A stretch of 64,000 nucleotides of DNA, from assembly GCF_039541115.1 (NCBI RefSeq), contig NZ_BAABFP010000002.1, positions 620,001-684,000 of the forward strand, given 5' to 3'. The first letter of the stretch is position 1. Each line of letters begins with the position of its first letter. The position numbers were made by a program, and so were the translations under genes. The notes beneath the pieces were generated by a model. It was not told the DNA's origin. It saw nothing but the letters and a program-made list of their open reading frames with translations, and made no database searches. Source of the stretch: Angustibacter luteus (GTDB lineage: Bacteria > Actinomycetota > Actinomycetes > Actinomycetales > Angustibacteraceae). Positions 25,140 through 32,508 of this stretch are shown in pieces.

Positions 25140-25757
25140 ATGCAGATCACGCCGCTGACCATCGAGGGCGCCTGGAAGATCGTGCCGCGCCAGCACTCCG
25201 ACGACCGCGGGGTCTTCCTCGAGTGGTTCGCCGAGGCGGCGTTCGCCGAGGCGACCGGGCAGCGCTTGAACCTCGCCCAGGCCAACATCTCGACGTCCTC
25301 GGCGGGCGTCGTGCGCGGGATCCACTTCGCGCAGCTCCCGCCCAGCCAGGCCAAGTACGTCACCTGCCCGTCCGGGGCGGTGCTCGACGTCGTCGTGGAC
25401 ATCCGGGTCGGGTCACCGACCTTCGGGCAGTACGAGACGGTCGTGCTGGACGACGTCGAGCGGGCCGCGCTGTACCTGAGCGAGGGCCTGGGACACGGGT
25501 ACATGGCCCTGCGGGACGGCTCCGTGTTCGCCTACCTGTGCTCCGCGCCCTACGCACCCGGCCGCGAGCACGGCGTGAGCCCGATGTGCCCCGAGCTGGC
25601 GATCGAGTGGCCGACCACGGCCCCGGACGGCACCGCGCTAACCCCGCTCATGTCCCCGAAGGACCTGGCGGCGCCCACGCTGTCGCAGGCCCGGGAGCAG
25701 GGGCTGCTGCCGACCTACGCGCAGGTGCAGGACTTCCGCGCCACGCTGCGCAGATGA
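25140..25757 (+). CDS. rmlC: dTDP-4-dehydrorhamnose 3,5-epimerase
   Basis: 205-residue cupin-fold epimerase, third step of the rhamnose pathway. It has DDRGVFLEWF, the catalytic His in VVRGIHFAQLP, the barrel strand LDVVVDIRVGSPTFGQ, GLGHGYMAL and the conserved Tyr region AYLCSAPY. The C-terminus is normal in length. Transcription is probably leaderless. The stop codon overlaps the next start as ATGA, so the TIGR03089 gene is co-translated with it. Confidence 0.95.
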   Translation: MQITPLTIEGAWKIVPRQHSDDRGVFLEWFAEAAFAEATGQRLNLAQANISTSSAGVVRGIHFAQLPPSQAKYVTCPSGAVLDVVVDIRVGSPTFGQYETVVLDDVERAALYLSEGLGHGYMALRDGSVFAYLCSAPYAPGREHGVSPMCPELAIEWPTTAPDGTALTPLMSPKDLAAPTLSQAREQGLLPTYAQVQDFRATLRR

Positions 25758-26569
25758 GCGCGAGCACGCCCGCCCACCTGCTCGCCGAGCTCGTCGCGCA
25801 GGACGGGACCCGCCCCCGGCTGACCTGGTACGACGACGCCGACGGCCCGACCCGCGGCGAACGGATCGAGCTGTCCGCACGGGTGCTGGCCACCTGGACG
25901 GCCAAGGCCGCGAACCTGCTCGTCGACGACCTCGGGGTCGAGCGCGGCGACGTCGTGGCGCTCGACCTGCCCGCCCACTGGCGGACCACCTACTGGGCCC
26001 TCGCCGTGTGGCGGGTGGGCGCCGTGGTGTCCCTGGGCGACGACCCGGCCGCCGCGGTCCGGGTCACCGCCACGCCCACCGCACCCACCGGGCTCGCCGG
26101 GACCACGGCCGCGCAGCAGGTGGCCGTGTCGCTGCCCGCACTGGCGCGGCGCTGGACGCCGACGGACCGAGGTCCGGCGGACCTGCCGGCTGGAGTGGTC
26201 GACGAGGCCGCCGACCTCGCGTCGCACCCGGACGTGTTCGTGCCCTACGACGAGCCCGAGCCGGACGACCCGGCCCTGCGGCACGCCGGCGGGGAGTGGG
26301 CGGCCGGTGGGCTGGTGGACGCGGCCCGGGGGCTGGCGACGGAGCGAGGCTGGCCACCGGGCGCGCGGGTCGCGGTCACCGCCCAGGACGTGGACGACGT
26401 CCTGCTGGCGCTGCTCGCGGCCTGGAGCACCGGCGGTTCGGCGGTCCTGGTCCGCCCCTCGTCGGATGCGGCGACGATCCCCGAACCCGTTGCGCTGCAG
26501 GCACGGTGGGACGCCGAGCGGGTCACCAGCGCTTACGGCCCACCGGGTAGACCTGCTTCTCGACCGTGA
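25754..26569 (+). CDS. TIGR03089 family protein
   Basis: 271 residues. This actinobacterial family resembles the N-terminal part of AMP-binding (acyl-CoA synthetase-like) enzymes but lacks the core ATP-binding and C-terminal domains, so adenylation is unlikely. The family pattern is visible in TPAHLLAELVAQDGTRPRLTWYDD, VERGDVVALDLPAHW and LLALLAAWSTGGSAVLV. Its function is unknown. It is coupled to rmlC by ATGA. The last ~15 codons run into the 3' end of the convergent wall-protein gene, an overlap of 47 bases; the conserved part ends before this. Confidence 0.88.
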   Translation: MSASTPAHLLAELVAQDGTRPRLTWYDDADGPTRGERIELSARVLATWTAKAANLLVDDLGVERGDVVALDLPAHWRTTYWALAVWRVGAVVSLGDDPAAAVRVTATPTAPTGLAGTTAAQQVAVSLPALARRWTPTDRGPADLPAGVVDEAADLASHPDVFVPYDEPEPDDPALRHAGGEWAAGGLVDAARGLATERGWPPGARVAVTAQDVDDVLLALLAAWSTGGSAVLVRPSSDAATIPEPVALQARWDAERVTSAYGPPGRPASRP

Positions 26570-28553
26570 CCCAGGTGAGGGTGGCGACCGTGCCGGTCGC
26601 CGCGATCTTGCCGGCCTTCTGGGCCGCCTTGACGGCTGCGGCCGTCTTCGGCCCGAACTCGCCGTCCGCCGTCACCTTGAGAGCCTTCTGCAGCGCCTTC
26701 ACCGCGGCACCGGTCGAGCCCTGGCGCAGCACGGTCGTGCGGTACGGCAGCAACGGGTGCGCGACCAGCTCGACGGCGTCCCACGTGCGGCGGTCCACGA
26801 CCCCGGTCACCGGGACCTTCTTGACCTTCTGGAACGCCTTGACGGTGCCGGCGGTACCGGGACCGAACACGCCGTCGACCTCCGACATGCCCAGCGCCTT
26901 CTGCAGCGCCTTGACCGCGGCACCCTTGGCGCCCTGGCGCAGCGTCTGGCCCTTGTAGGCGGAGACGGTGGTCGTCCGGGCGAGCACGTTGGCGGACGTC
27001 GCGGGAGGTGTCGGCGTCGTGGTGGGCGGCTTCGGCGTCGGCGTCGGCTTCGGGGTCGGGGTCGGGGTCGGCGTCGTCGTGACCGGGACCAGCACCCGCC
27101 CCAGCGGGTAGGCCTGCTGCTCGAGCGCGATCCAGGTGGCGACGTCCGTGGACCCGGTCTGCGGCAGCTTGCCCCTGACCTGCGCCGCCTTCAGCGCGGC
27201 CAGCGTCTTGGCCCCGAACGCGCCGTCCGCCGTGACCTTGAGCGCCGTCTGCAGGACCGTCACGGTCGCGCCCTTGGACCCCGACCGGACCACGGTGCGA
27301 CGGTAGGCCAGCAGCGGGTAGGCCGCCTTCTCGAGCGCGTTCCAGGTCGCGGCGTCGACGACACCGGTCGCGGGCAGCTTCTTGGCCGTCTGGAACCTCG
27401 CCACGGTCGTGGCGGTGCCGGTGCCGTAGACCGCGTCGACCTTCAGCCCGAGCGCGTGCTGCAGGGCGCTGACGCCGGCCCCGCGCGAGCCGGTTCGCAG
27501 CACCAGGGCCTTGAACGGGGTGAGCGTCGTCGTGGTCGCCGCGGACGCCGGCAGGGTCACGGGCTTCGGCGCCGGCGTCGGGGTCGGGGTCGGCTTGGGG
27601 GTCGGCTTCGGCGTGGGGGTCGTGCTGGCCGTGGCCGGCACGAGCTTCGCCCAGGTCGGCTTGTCCAGGACGCCGGTCACCGGGACCTTCACGCCCCGCT
27701 GCCAGCCCATCAGCTTGGTGCGGGTGCCCGAGCCGAACACACCGTCGGTGGACAGGCCCAGCTTCTGCTGGGCCACCTTGACGGCCGAGCCGACCTGACC
27801 GGGCCAGATGATCCCGTAGGCGGACTTGGGTGCCGCCGGGAGGCTCGACGGGCAGGCCGTCGTGCGCCGCACGCCCGTGTAGACGGGGGCCGGCTGGCCG
27901 CTGTAGACCCGGCACGGCCCGCGGTCGTCGTTCGTGGTGACCGAGCCGTCCCACCAGGAGGTGCGCTCCTCGGCGCCGTCCCAGGTGAAGCTCGTGTGCA
28001 CGTGGTCGGTGTGCGAGCTCGCGCCGCTGTACGGCCGCCAGCCGTCGCCCATTCGGTAGGTGCTCCAGATGTGGCGGTTCCAGATCACGTACATGACGCC
28101 CAGGCGCCGGGCGTTGCCGCCGACCACGCCGTGCGCGTCCTTGCCGGTGAGCCACTTGGTCAGCGCGTCTCCGGCGGCCTTCTCGGCGGGCTTGTTGACG
28201 CTGACCATCCAGTCGAACGCCCGGCCCTCCTTGTGCTCGCTGGTGGCGCCGATGCCGCAGCCCCGCACGATCCCGCCCGAGTGGCCCTGCCGGTACGTCG
28301 TCAGCACCATCCGCGCGTACGCCTCGACGCCGGGCTTGGCCGCCGGGTCGCAGCTGCGCTGGTCCTGGTACGTCGGGACCACGTCGGTCTTGGTGGGCAG
28401 CGTCTTGGTCGGCTGGGGCACCGGTGTGCCCGCGGCGTGCGCGGTCTCGGCGAGCACCGGCTGGGCGAGCAGCGCCACCGCGGTCGCCGTCAGCGCCAGG
28501 CGGGCCGGAGCCCCGGTCTGACGAGGTGCGGGTACGCGGTGACGGCCCGACAT
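26523..28553 (-). CDS. Secreted protein with peptidase-like domain and five peptidoglycan-binding domains
   Basis: 676 residues. A signal peptide (about 1-40) ends near AETAHA. A domain at about 60-240 has HKEGRAFDWMVS and SSHTDHVHTS; this His/Asp layout resembles a metal-dependent M15-like D-Ala-D-Ala peptidase, with activity unproven. Five PG_binding_1 domains follow (repeated LQxALG...DGxFGxxTxxAVxxFQ pattern), separated by two Pro-Thr/Lys linkers near residues 325 and 505. It should act in the cell wall as a hydrolase or binding protein. AAGGGAG eight bases before ATG 28553 decides the start; an upstream in-frame extension has no signal sequence. Confidence 0.9.
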   Translation of the reverse strand: MSGRHRVPAPRQTGAPARLALTATAVALLAQPVLAETAHAAGTPVPQPTKTLPTKTDVVPTYQDQRSCDPAAKPGVEAYARMVLTTYRQGHSGGIVRGCGIGATSEHKEGRAFDWMVSVNKPAEKAAGDALTKWLTGKDAHGVVGGNARRLGVMYVIWNRHIWSTYRMGDGWRPYSGASSHTDHVHTSFTWDGAEERTSWWDGSVTTNDDRGPCRVYSGQPAPVYTGVRRTTACPSSLPAAPKSAYGIIWPGQVGSAVKVAQQKLGLSTDGVFGSGTRTKLMGWQRGVKVPVTGVLDKPTWAKLVPATASTTPTPKPTPKPTPTPTPAPKPVTLPASAATTTTLTPFKALVLRTGSRGAGVSALQHALGLKVDAVYGTGTATTVARFQTAKKLPATGVVDAATWNALEKAAYPLLAYRRTVVRSGSKGATVTVLQTALKVTADGAFGAKTLAALKAAQVRGKLPQTGSTDVATWIALEQQAYPLGRVLVPVTTTPTPTPTPKPTPTPKPPTTTPTPPATSANVLARTTTVSAYKGQTLRQGAKGAAVKALQKALGMSEVDGVFGPGTAGTVKAFQKVKKVPVTGVVDRRTWDAVELVAHPLLPYRTTVLRQGSTGAAVKALQKALKVTADGEFGPKTAAAVKAAQKAGKIAATGTVATLTWVTVEKQVYPVGRKRW

Positions 28554-28613
28554 GGTGGCACTCCCTTGCAGAAGAACGATGTGACGATCCCCTCGACCGT
28601 CTCGGCGTGTCCC

Positions 28614-28641
28614 TTGACACAGATGCTCAAATTGATACGGC
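28614..28641 (+). promoter_or_regulatory. Possible promoter in the 28554-28833 gap
   Basis: TTGACA (28614-28619) is followed after 16 bases by TACGGC. The -35 match is perfect but the -10 is poor. The gap between the two divergent wall-protein genes is less GC-rich than the flanks. Confidence 0.3.
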
Positions 28642-28769
28642 TGTGACGCGTGGGGCATGTGTGAGTGTGCCGGTTCGGCGACGAACCGTCTACGTGTTCA
28701 CCCGATCAGCCGAAGAGTTCGAAATACCAGCCCGCAGCAACTCAACGCCGCTGCCGGGCCCGCCGAATG

Positions 28770-28793
28770 CCACAGTGGTGAGACCACAGTGGT
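28770..28793. promoter_or_regulatory. Two tandem palindromic boxes, operator-like
   Basis: CCACAGTGGT occurs at 28770-28779 and again at 28784-28793, each an inverted repeat of CCAC and GTGG around a central A, with start-to-start spacing of 14 bp. They lie 41-64 bases before the SpoIID-like start. Confidence 0.45.
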
Positions 28794-28833
28794 CACGGGA
28801 GTCCGACGGGACTCCACCGACGAAGGGACCTCC

Positions 28834-30834
28834 ATGCGCCGTCCGGCACTCGCGCTCGCCCTGACCGGGGCCCTCGTGGCCGGGCTGTTCGCGGCGACGC
28901 CCGCGCAGGCCGCCTCGGCCACCTGGGCGTGGCCCTCCTCCGGCTCGCTGGCCGTCGACGGGTACGGGTGGGGACACGGGCACGGCATGTCCCAGTACGG
29001 CGCGTACGGTGCGGCCAAGAAGGGCCTGACCTACCAGCAGATCATGGCCTTCTACTACCCCGGCACCACGCTGGCCACGCAGACCGAGCCGACGATGCGC
29101 GTGCTGGTCGACGCCGACTCGGACGACGTCGTCGAGGTGGCCCGGTCCTCCGGCCTCGGCGCGGTGACCGACCACGGCACGATCGCGGACCTGCCCCCCA
29201 GCATCGGCGGGGCGACGGTGACCCGGTGGCGCGCGGTGCGCACCGCGAGCGGCACGAGGCTGCAGTACCTGACCGGCACCTGGAAGACCGCCACCGTCGG
29301 CGGGGCCACCGACCACTCGTTCGTGCAGTTCAGCCCGGGCACCTCGGGCACGGTCCTGCTGGTGCTGGGCGGCGCGCTCCGCGAGTACCGCGGCAGCATC
29401 CGGGCCGTCCAGACCGGCAGCTCACCCAACCAGCTCACCGTCGTCTACTCCACGACGACCAACTACCTGCGCTCCGTCGTCCCCTCCGAGATGCCCTCGT
29501 CCTGGAGCACGGAGGCGCTCCGCAGCCAGGCCGTCGCAGCGCGCAGCTACGCGCTCAACGACCGCGCGAGCAAGCCCGCCGGCGCGCTGTACGACACCTG
29601 CAGCACGACCAGCTGCCAGGTGTTCAGCGGCGTCGCCGCCTACACCCTGGGCGGCACGTTGACCCGCGGCTACGAGGCGGCGACCAGCAACTCCGCGGTC
29701 AGCGCGACCGCGGGGCGGGTGGTGACCTACGGCGGCAAGCCCGCGTTCACCCAGTTCAGCGCCTCCAACGGCGGCTGGACGACGGCCGGCAGCGCCTCGA
29801 CCCCGTACCTGAAGGCGTTCGCCGACCCCTACGACGGCGCCGGCACCTCCGGCGACCCGCACCACTGGACCGACACGATCACCGCCTCCGCCCTCCAGGC
29901 GAACTACCCCGCGATCGGCACCCTGCGCTCGGTCACGGTGACCCGCGACGGGCACGGCACCGGTGGTGGCCGGGTCACCCAGGTCGTGCTCATCGGCAGC
30001 AGCTCGTCGAAGACGCTCACCGGCTCGCAGTTCGCCAGCGCCGCCGGCCTGAAGTCGGTCTGGTGGGTCCCGTCGAACGGCGGCTGGAGCACCTACAACG
30101 CGATCGTCGGGCCCGGCCACTGGAACGCCGGGACCACGGACGACGTCCTGGCCCGCGACACCAGCGGTCGGCTGTGGCTGCACGCCGGCAACGGTGCGGG
30201 TGGCTACGACCCGAGGACCGTGGTGGGCACCGGCTTCCAGGTCTTCAACGGCCTCGTCGCGCCTGGGGACTGGGACGGCGACGGGCACCCCGACCTGCTC
30301 ACCCGGCGCACCGACGGCAGCCTGTGGCTCTACTCCGGCAACGGCACCGGCGGGTTCAAGGCGTGGCGGAAGGTCGGTACGGGCTGGGGCTCGTTCAACC
30401 TGATCCTGGGCGTCGGCGACTGGGATGGCAACGGCCACCGCGACCTGGTGACCCGGCGCACCGACGGCAGCCTGTGGCTCTACTCCGGCAACGGCACCGG
30501 CGGGTTCACCGGCTGGCGCCGGATCGGCACCGGCTTCGGCGCGTTCAACGCGATCGTCGCCCCGGGAGCGTGGGACGCGGACAGCCACCCGGACCTGCTC
30601 ACCCGGCGCACCGACGGCAGCCTGTGGCTCTACTCCGGCAACGGTACCGGCGGGTTCACCGGCTGGCGCCAGGTCGGCACCGGCTGGACCGGCTACGCGA
30701 TCTCCGCCGCCGGCGACGCCACCGGCGACGGCAAGGCCGACCTGGTCGGACGCTCCAGCGGCGGTTCGGCCTGGCTGTACCCGGGCACCGGGACCGGCGG
30801 GTTCAGGGCCCGGATCACCATCGGGACGCCCTGA
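28834..30834 (+). CDS. Secreted SpoIID/LytB-domain protein with VCBS/FG-GAP propeller
   Basis: 666 residues from ATG 28834, which has GAAGGGA six bases upstream. A signal peptide (about 1-27, ending PAQAA) is followed by GYGWGHGHGMSQYGAYG and the SpoIID domain (core LRSVVPSEMPSSWSTEALRS, about 210-240), as in peptidoglycan transglycosylase SpoIID and amidase enhancer LytB. The C-terminal ~240 residues are about five 50-residue FG-GAP/VCBS repeats (GDWDGDGHPDLLTRRTDGSL), probably a calcium-binding beta propeller. Three of the repeats are nearly identical at DNA level. It likely acts on or binds wall glycan. Confidence 0.92.
   Translation: MRRPALALALTGALVAGLFAATPAQAASATWAWPSSGSLAVDGYGWGHGHGMSQYGAYGAAKKGLTYQQIMAFYYPGTTLATQTEPTMRVLVDADSDDVVEVARSSGLGAVTDHGTIADLPPSIGGATVTRWRAVRTASGTRLQYLTGTWKTATVGGATDHSFVQFSPGTSGTVLLVLGGALREYRGSIRAVQTGSSPNQLTVVYSTTTNYLRSVVPSEMPSSWSTEALRSQAVAARSYALNDRASKPAGALYDTCSTTSCQVFSGVAAYTLGGTLTRGYEAATSNSAVSATAGRVVTYGGKPAFTQFSASNGGWTTAGSASTPYLKAFADPYDGAGTSGDPHHWTDTITASALQANYPAIGTLRSVTVTRDGHGTGGGRVTQVVLIGSSSSKTLTGSQFASAAGLKSVWWVPSNGGWSTYNAIVGPGHWNAGTTDDVLARDTSGRLWLHAGNGAGGYDPRTVVGTGFQVFNGLVAPGDWDGDGHPDLLTRRTDGSLWLYSGNGTGGFKAWRKVGTGWGSFNLILGVGDWDGNGHRDLVTRRTDGSLWLYSGNGTGGFTGWRRIGTGFGAFNAIVAPGAWDADSHPDLLTRRTDGSLWLYSGNGTGGFTGWRQVGTGWTGYAISAAGDATGDGKADLVGRSSGGSAWLYPGTGTGGFRARITIGTP
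30301..30660 (+). repeat. Three near-identical ~58-bp segments at 150-bp period
   Basis: The segments at 30301, 30451 and 30601 (about 57-58 bases each) are identical except for one base in the third copy. They encode the TRRTDGSLWLYSGNGTGGF part of successive propeller repeats, which points to recent duplication or gene conversion. Confidence 0.85.
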
Positions 30835-30847
30835 CCGGGACTCCAGG

Positions 30848-31732
30848 TCACACCACCGGCGGGCGTCCGAGCCGGGTCATCCGCCAGACCGTGCGCCAGC
30901 GCATCGGTCGGCGCGGCCCTGGGTCCGAGCGCCAGCCCTCGACGAAGCCCCGACCCCACACCCGCAGGGAGCGCAGATCGCGCACCCGGACGACGGTCAG
31001 CGCGGTCCACACGCCCAGGTAGGCCACGACGAGCGGGGCGGGCAGCCGGCGCCGCGCCAGCCACACCCGGTTGCGCGCGTTCAGCCGGTAGTAGGTCTCG
31101 TGCCGGGCCGGCGTGGTCGTCGGGTGCCCGGCGACGGCGTCCGCGTCGTACCGGATCGTCCAGCCGGCGTCCAGCGCCGCCCAGGCCAGGTCGGTCTCCT
31201 CGTGGCCGTACCAGAACGCCGACGGTAGGCCGCCGCACTGATCGAGCACCGCGCGCCGCATGACGTTGGCACCGCCCAGGAAGGTGGTGACGTCCGACGA
31301 CCGCTCCGGGTCCGATGCGCGCAGGCGAGGCACGTGCCGGCGTGAGGACAGCCCGGTCTCGGGGTCGATGATGCGCATCGAGACGATGCCCAGCCGCTGG
31401 TCCGCGGCGAAGGCCGCCCGGACCCGGCCCAGGACGTCGTCCGAGAGCAGCCAGGCGTCGTCGTCCAGGAAGAGCACCAGCTCGTCGTCCAGCTCGCGCC
31501 AGCCGAGGTCGCGGCCGCCCACGATGCCGAGGTTCTCCGGGGTCGCCAGGGTGCGGACGCCGTCCGGCACGGGGGGCGCCTGGACACCGTTGGCGATCAC
31601 CAGGATCTCGGCCCGCGGGCCGGTCTGGTCCAGCACGCTGCGCAGCGCCCGGGTGAGCTCGACCGGGCGGTCCCCCATGGTCAGGACGACGACGCCGACG
31701 CCCAGGTCGTCCGGACCCGCCTGCGCCGCCAT
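30848..31732 (-). CDS. GT2 glycosyltransferase (rhamnosyltransferase-like)
   Basis: 294 residues. The GT-A core shows VGVVVLTMGDRP, NLGIVGGRDLGW, the metal-binding LFLDDDAWL and the late acidic GHEETDLAWAAL, as in rhamnosyl- and galactofuranosyltransferase-like enzymes. A weak hydrophobic segment near 225-245 may attach it to the membrane. ATG 31732 overlaps the stop codon of the upstream CDP-alcohol phosphotransferase gene by one base (TGATG). It is the last gene of a five-gene operon that also holds an ABC exporter, so it probably modifies the exported phosphoglycan. Confidence 0.9.
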   Translation of the reverse strand: MAAQAGPDDLGVGVVVLTMGDRPVELTRALRSVLDQTGPRAEILVIANGVQAPPVPDGVRTLATPENLGIVGGRDLGWRELDDELVLFLDDDAWLLSDDVLGRVRAAFAADQRLGIVSMRIIDPETGLSSRRHVPRLRASDPERSSDVTTFLGGANVMRRAVLDQCGGLPSAFWYGHEETDLAWAALDAGWTIRYDADAVAGHPTTTPARHETYYRLNARNRVWLARRRLPAPLVVAYLGVWTALTVVRVRDLRSLRVWGRGFVEGWRSDPGPRRPMRWRTVWRMTRLGRPPVV

Positions 31733-32508
31733 CAGTCCAGCCGGTGCGACAGCAGGATGGACGCCAGGTGCAGCACCGTCATCACCGCGGCGATGGCAGC
31801 GAGCGCGACCAGCAGCACCTGGGTGCCGTGCAGGGTTCCGGTGGCGGCGTCCACCACGGCGGCGACGACCAGCAGCAGGGACGACTCCAGGGCACCGGTC
31901 AGCTGGTGCACCTTGAGCACCTGGGCCGCCTTGCGCGCCCGTCCCAGCACGGCGCTCTTGAGCTCGACCGACGCCTCGCTGGCCACGGTGTGGCCCGACC
32001 GGGTGCGGGCCACGTCCACCAGGTCCGTCTCGGCCTTGACCAGCACCACCAGCAGGCCGGCCGCGACGCCCAGCGTCGTCCAGCCCCCGAGCTCCTGCCC
32101 ACCGGCCCGGAACCCGTAGGCGGTCAGCACGGCGGCCTCGACCAGGTAGTGGCCGACCCGGTCCAGGTAGACGCCGGTCACGCTGGTCTTGCGGTGCCAG
32201 CGCGCGACCTCGCCGTCGCACAGGTCGAGCAGGAAGTAGACCCAGATGGCGACCACCCCGACCAGCGCCGTGACCAGGCCGGACAGTCCGAGCGGGATCG
32301 CGGCGAGCAGGCCGACGACGATCATCAGCCCGGTGAGCTGGTTCGCCGTCACGGGCGTGCGGATGAGGACCCGGGTGACCCGCAACGAGACGTCCCGCAG
32401 GAACCAGCGGGCCATCCAGTGCTCGGCGTTGCGCCGGTCCATCGTGGACGCCGGCTGGGTGATGGCGCGCAGCTCGTCCAGGCTGGGCGGCGGGGGCTGT
32501 GTCGTCAC
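31732..32508 (-). CDS. CDP-alcohol phosphatidyltransferase family protein with altered active site
   Basis: 258-residue polytopic protein with about six membrane helices. Members transfer a phospho-alcohol from a CDP-alcohol to an acceptor alcohol within the membrane. The signature is D-x2-D-G-x2-A-R-x8-G-x3-D-x3-D; here it reads DLCDGEVARW, then GVYLDRVGH, so the last aspartate, the proposed catalytic base, is histidine. Either this is a subfamily with a different mechanism or acceptor, or it is inactive. GTG 32508 overlaps the stop of the next CDP-alcohol gene as GTGA. The two paralogs may form a pair. Confidence 0.88.
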   Translation of the reverse strand: MTTQPPPPSLDELRAITQPASTMDRRNAEHWMARWFLRDVSLRVTRVLIRTPVTANQLTGLMIVVGLLAAIPLGLSGLVTALVGVVAIWVYFLLDLCDGEVARWHRKTSVTGVYLDRVGHYLVEAAVLTAYGFRAGGQELGGWTTLGVAAGLLVVLVKAETDLVDVARTRSGHTVASEASVELKSAVLGRARKAAQVLKVHQLTGALESSLLLVVAAVVDAATGTLHGTQVLLVALAAIAAVMTVLHLASILLSHRLD

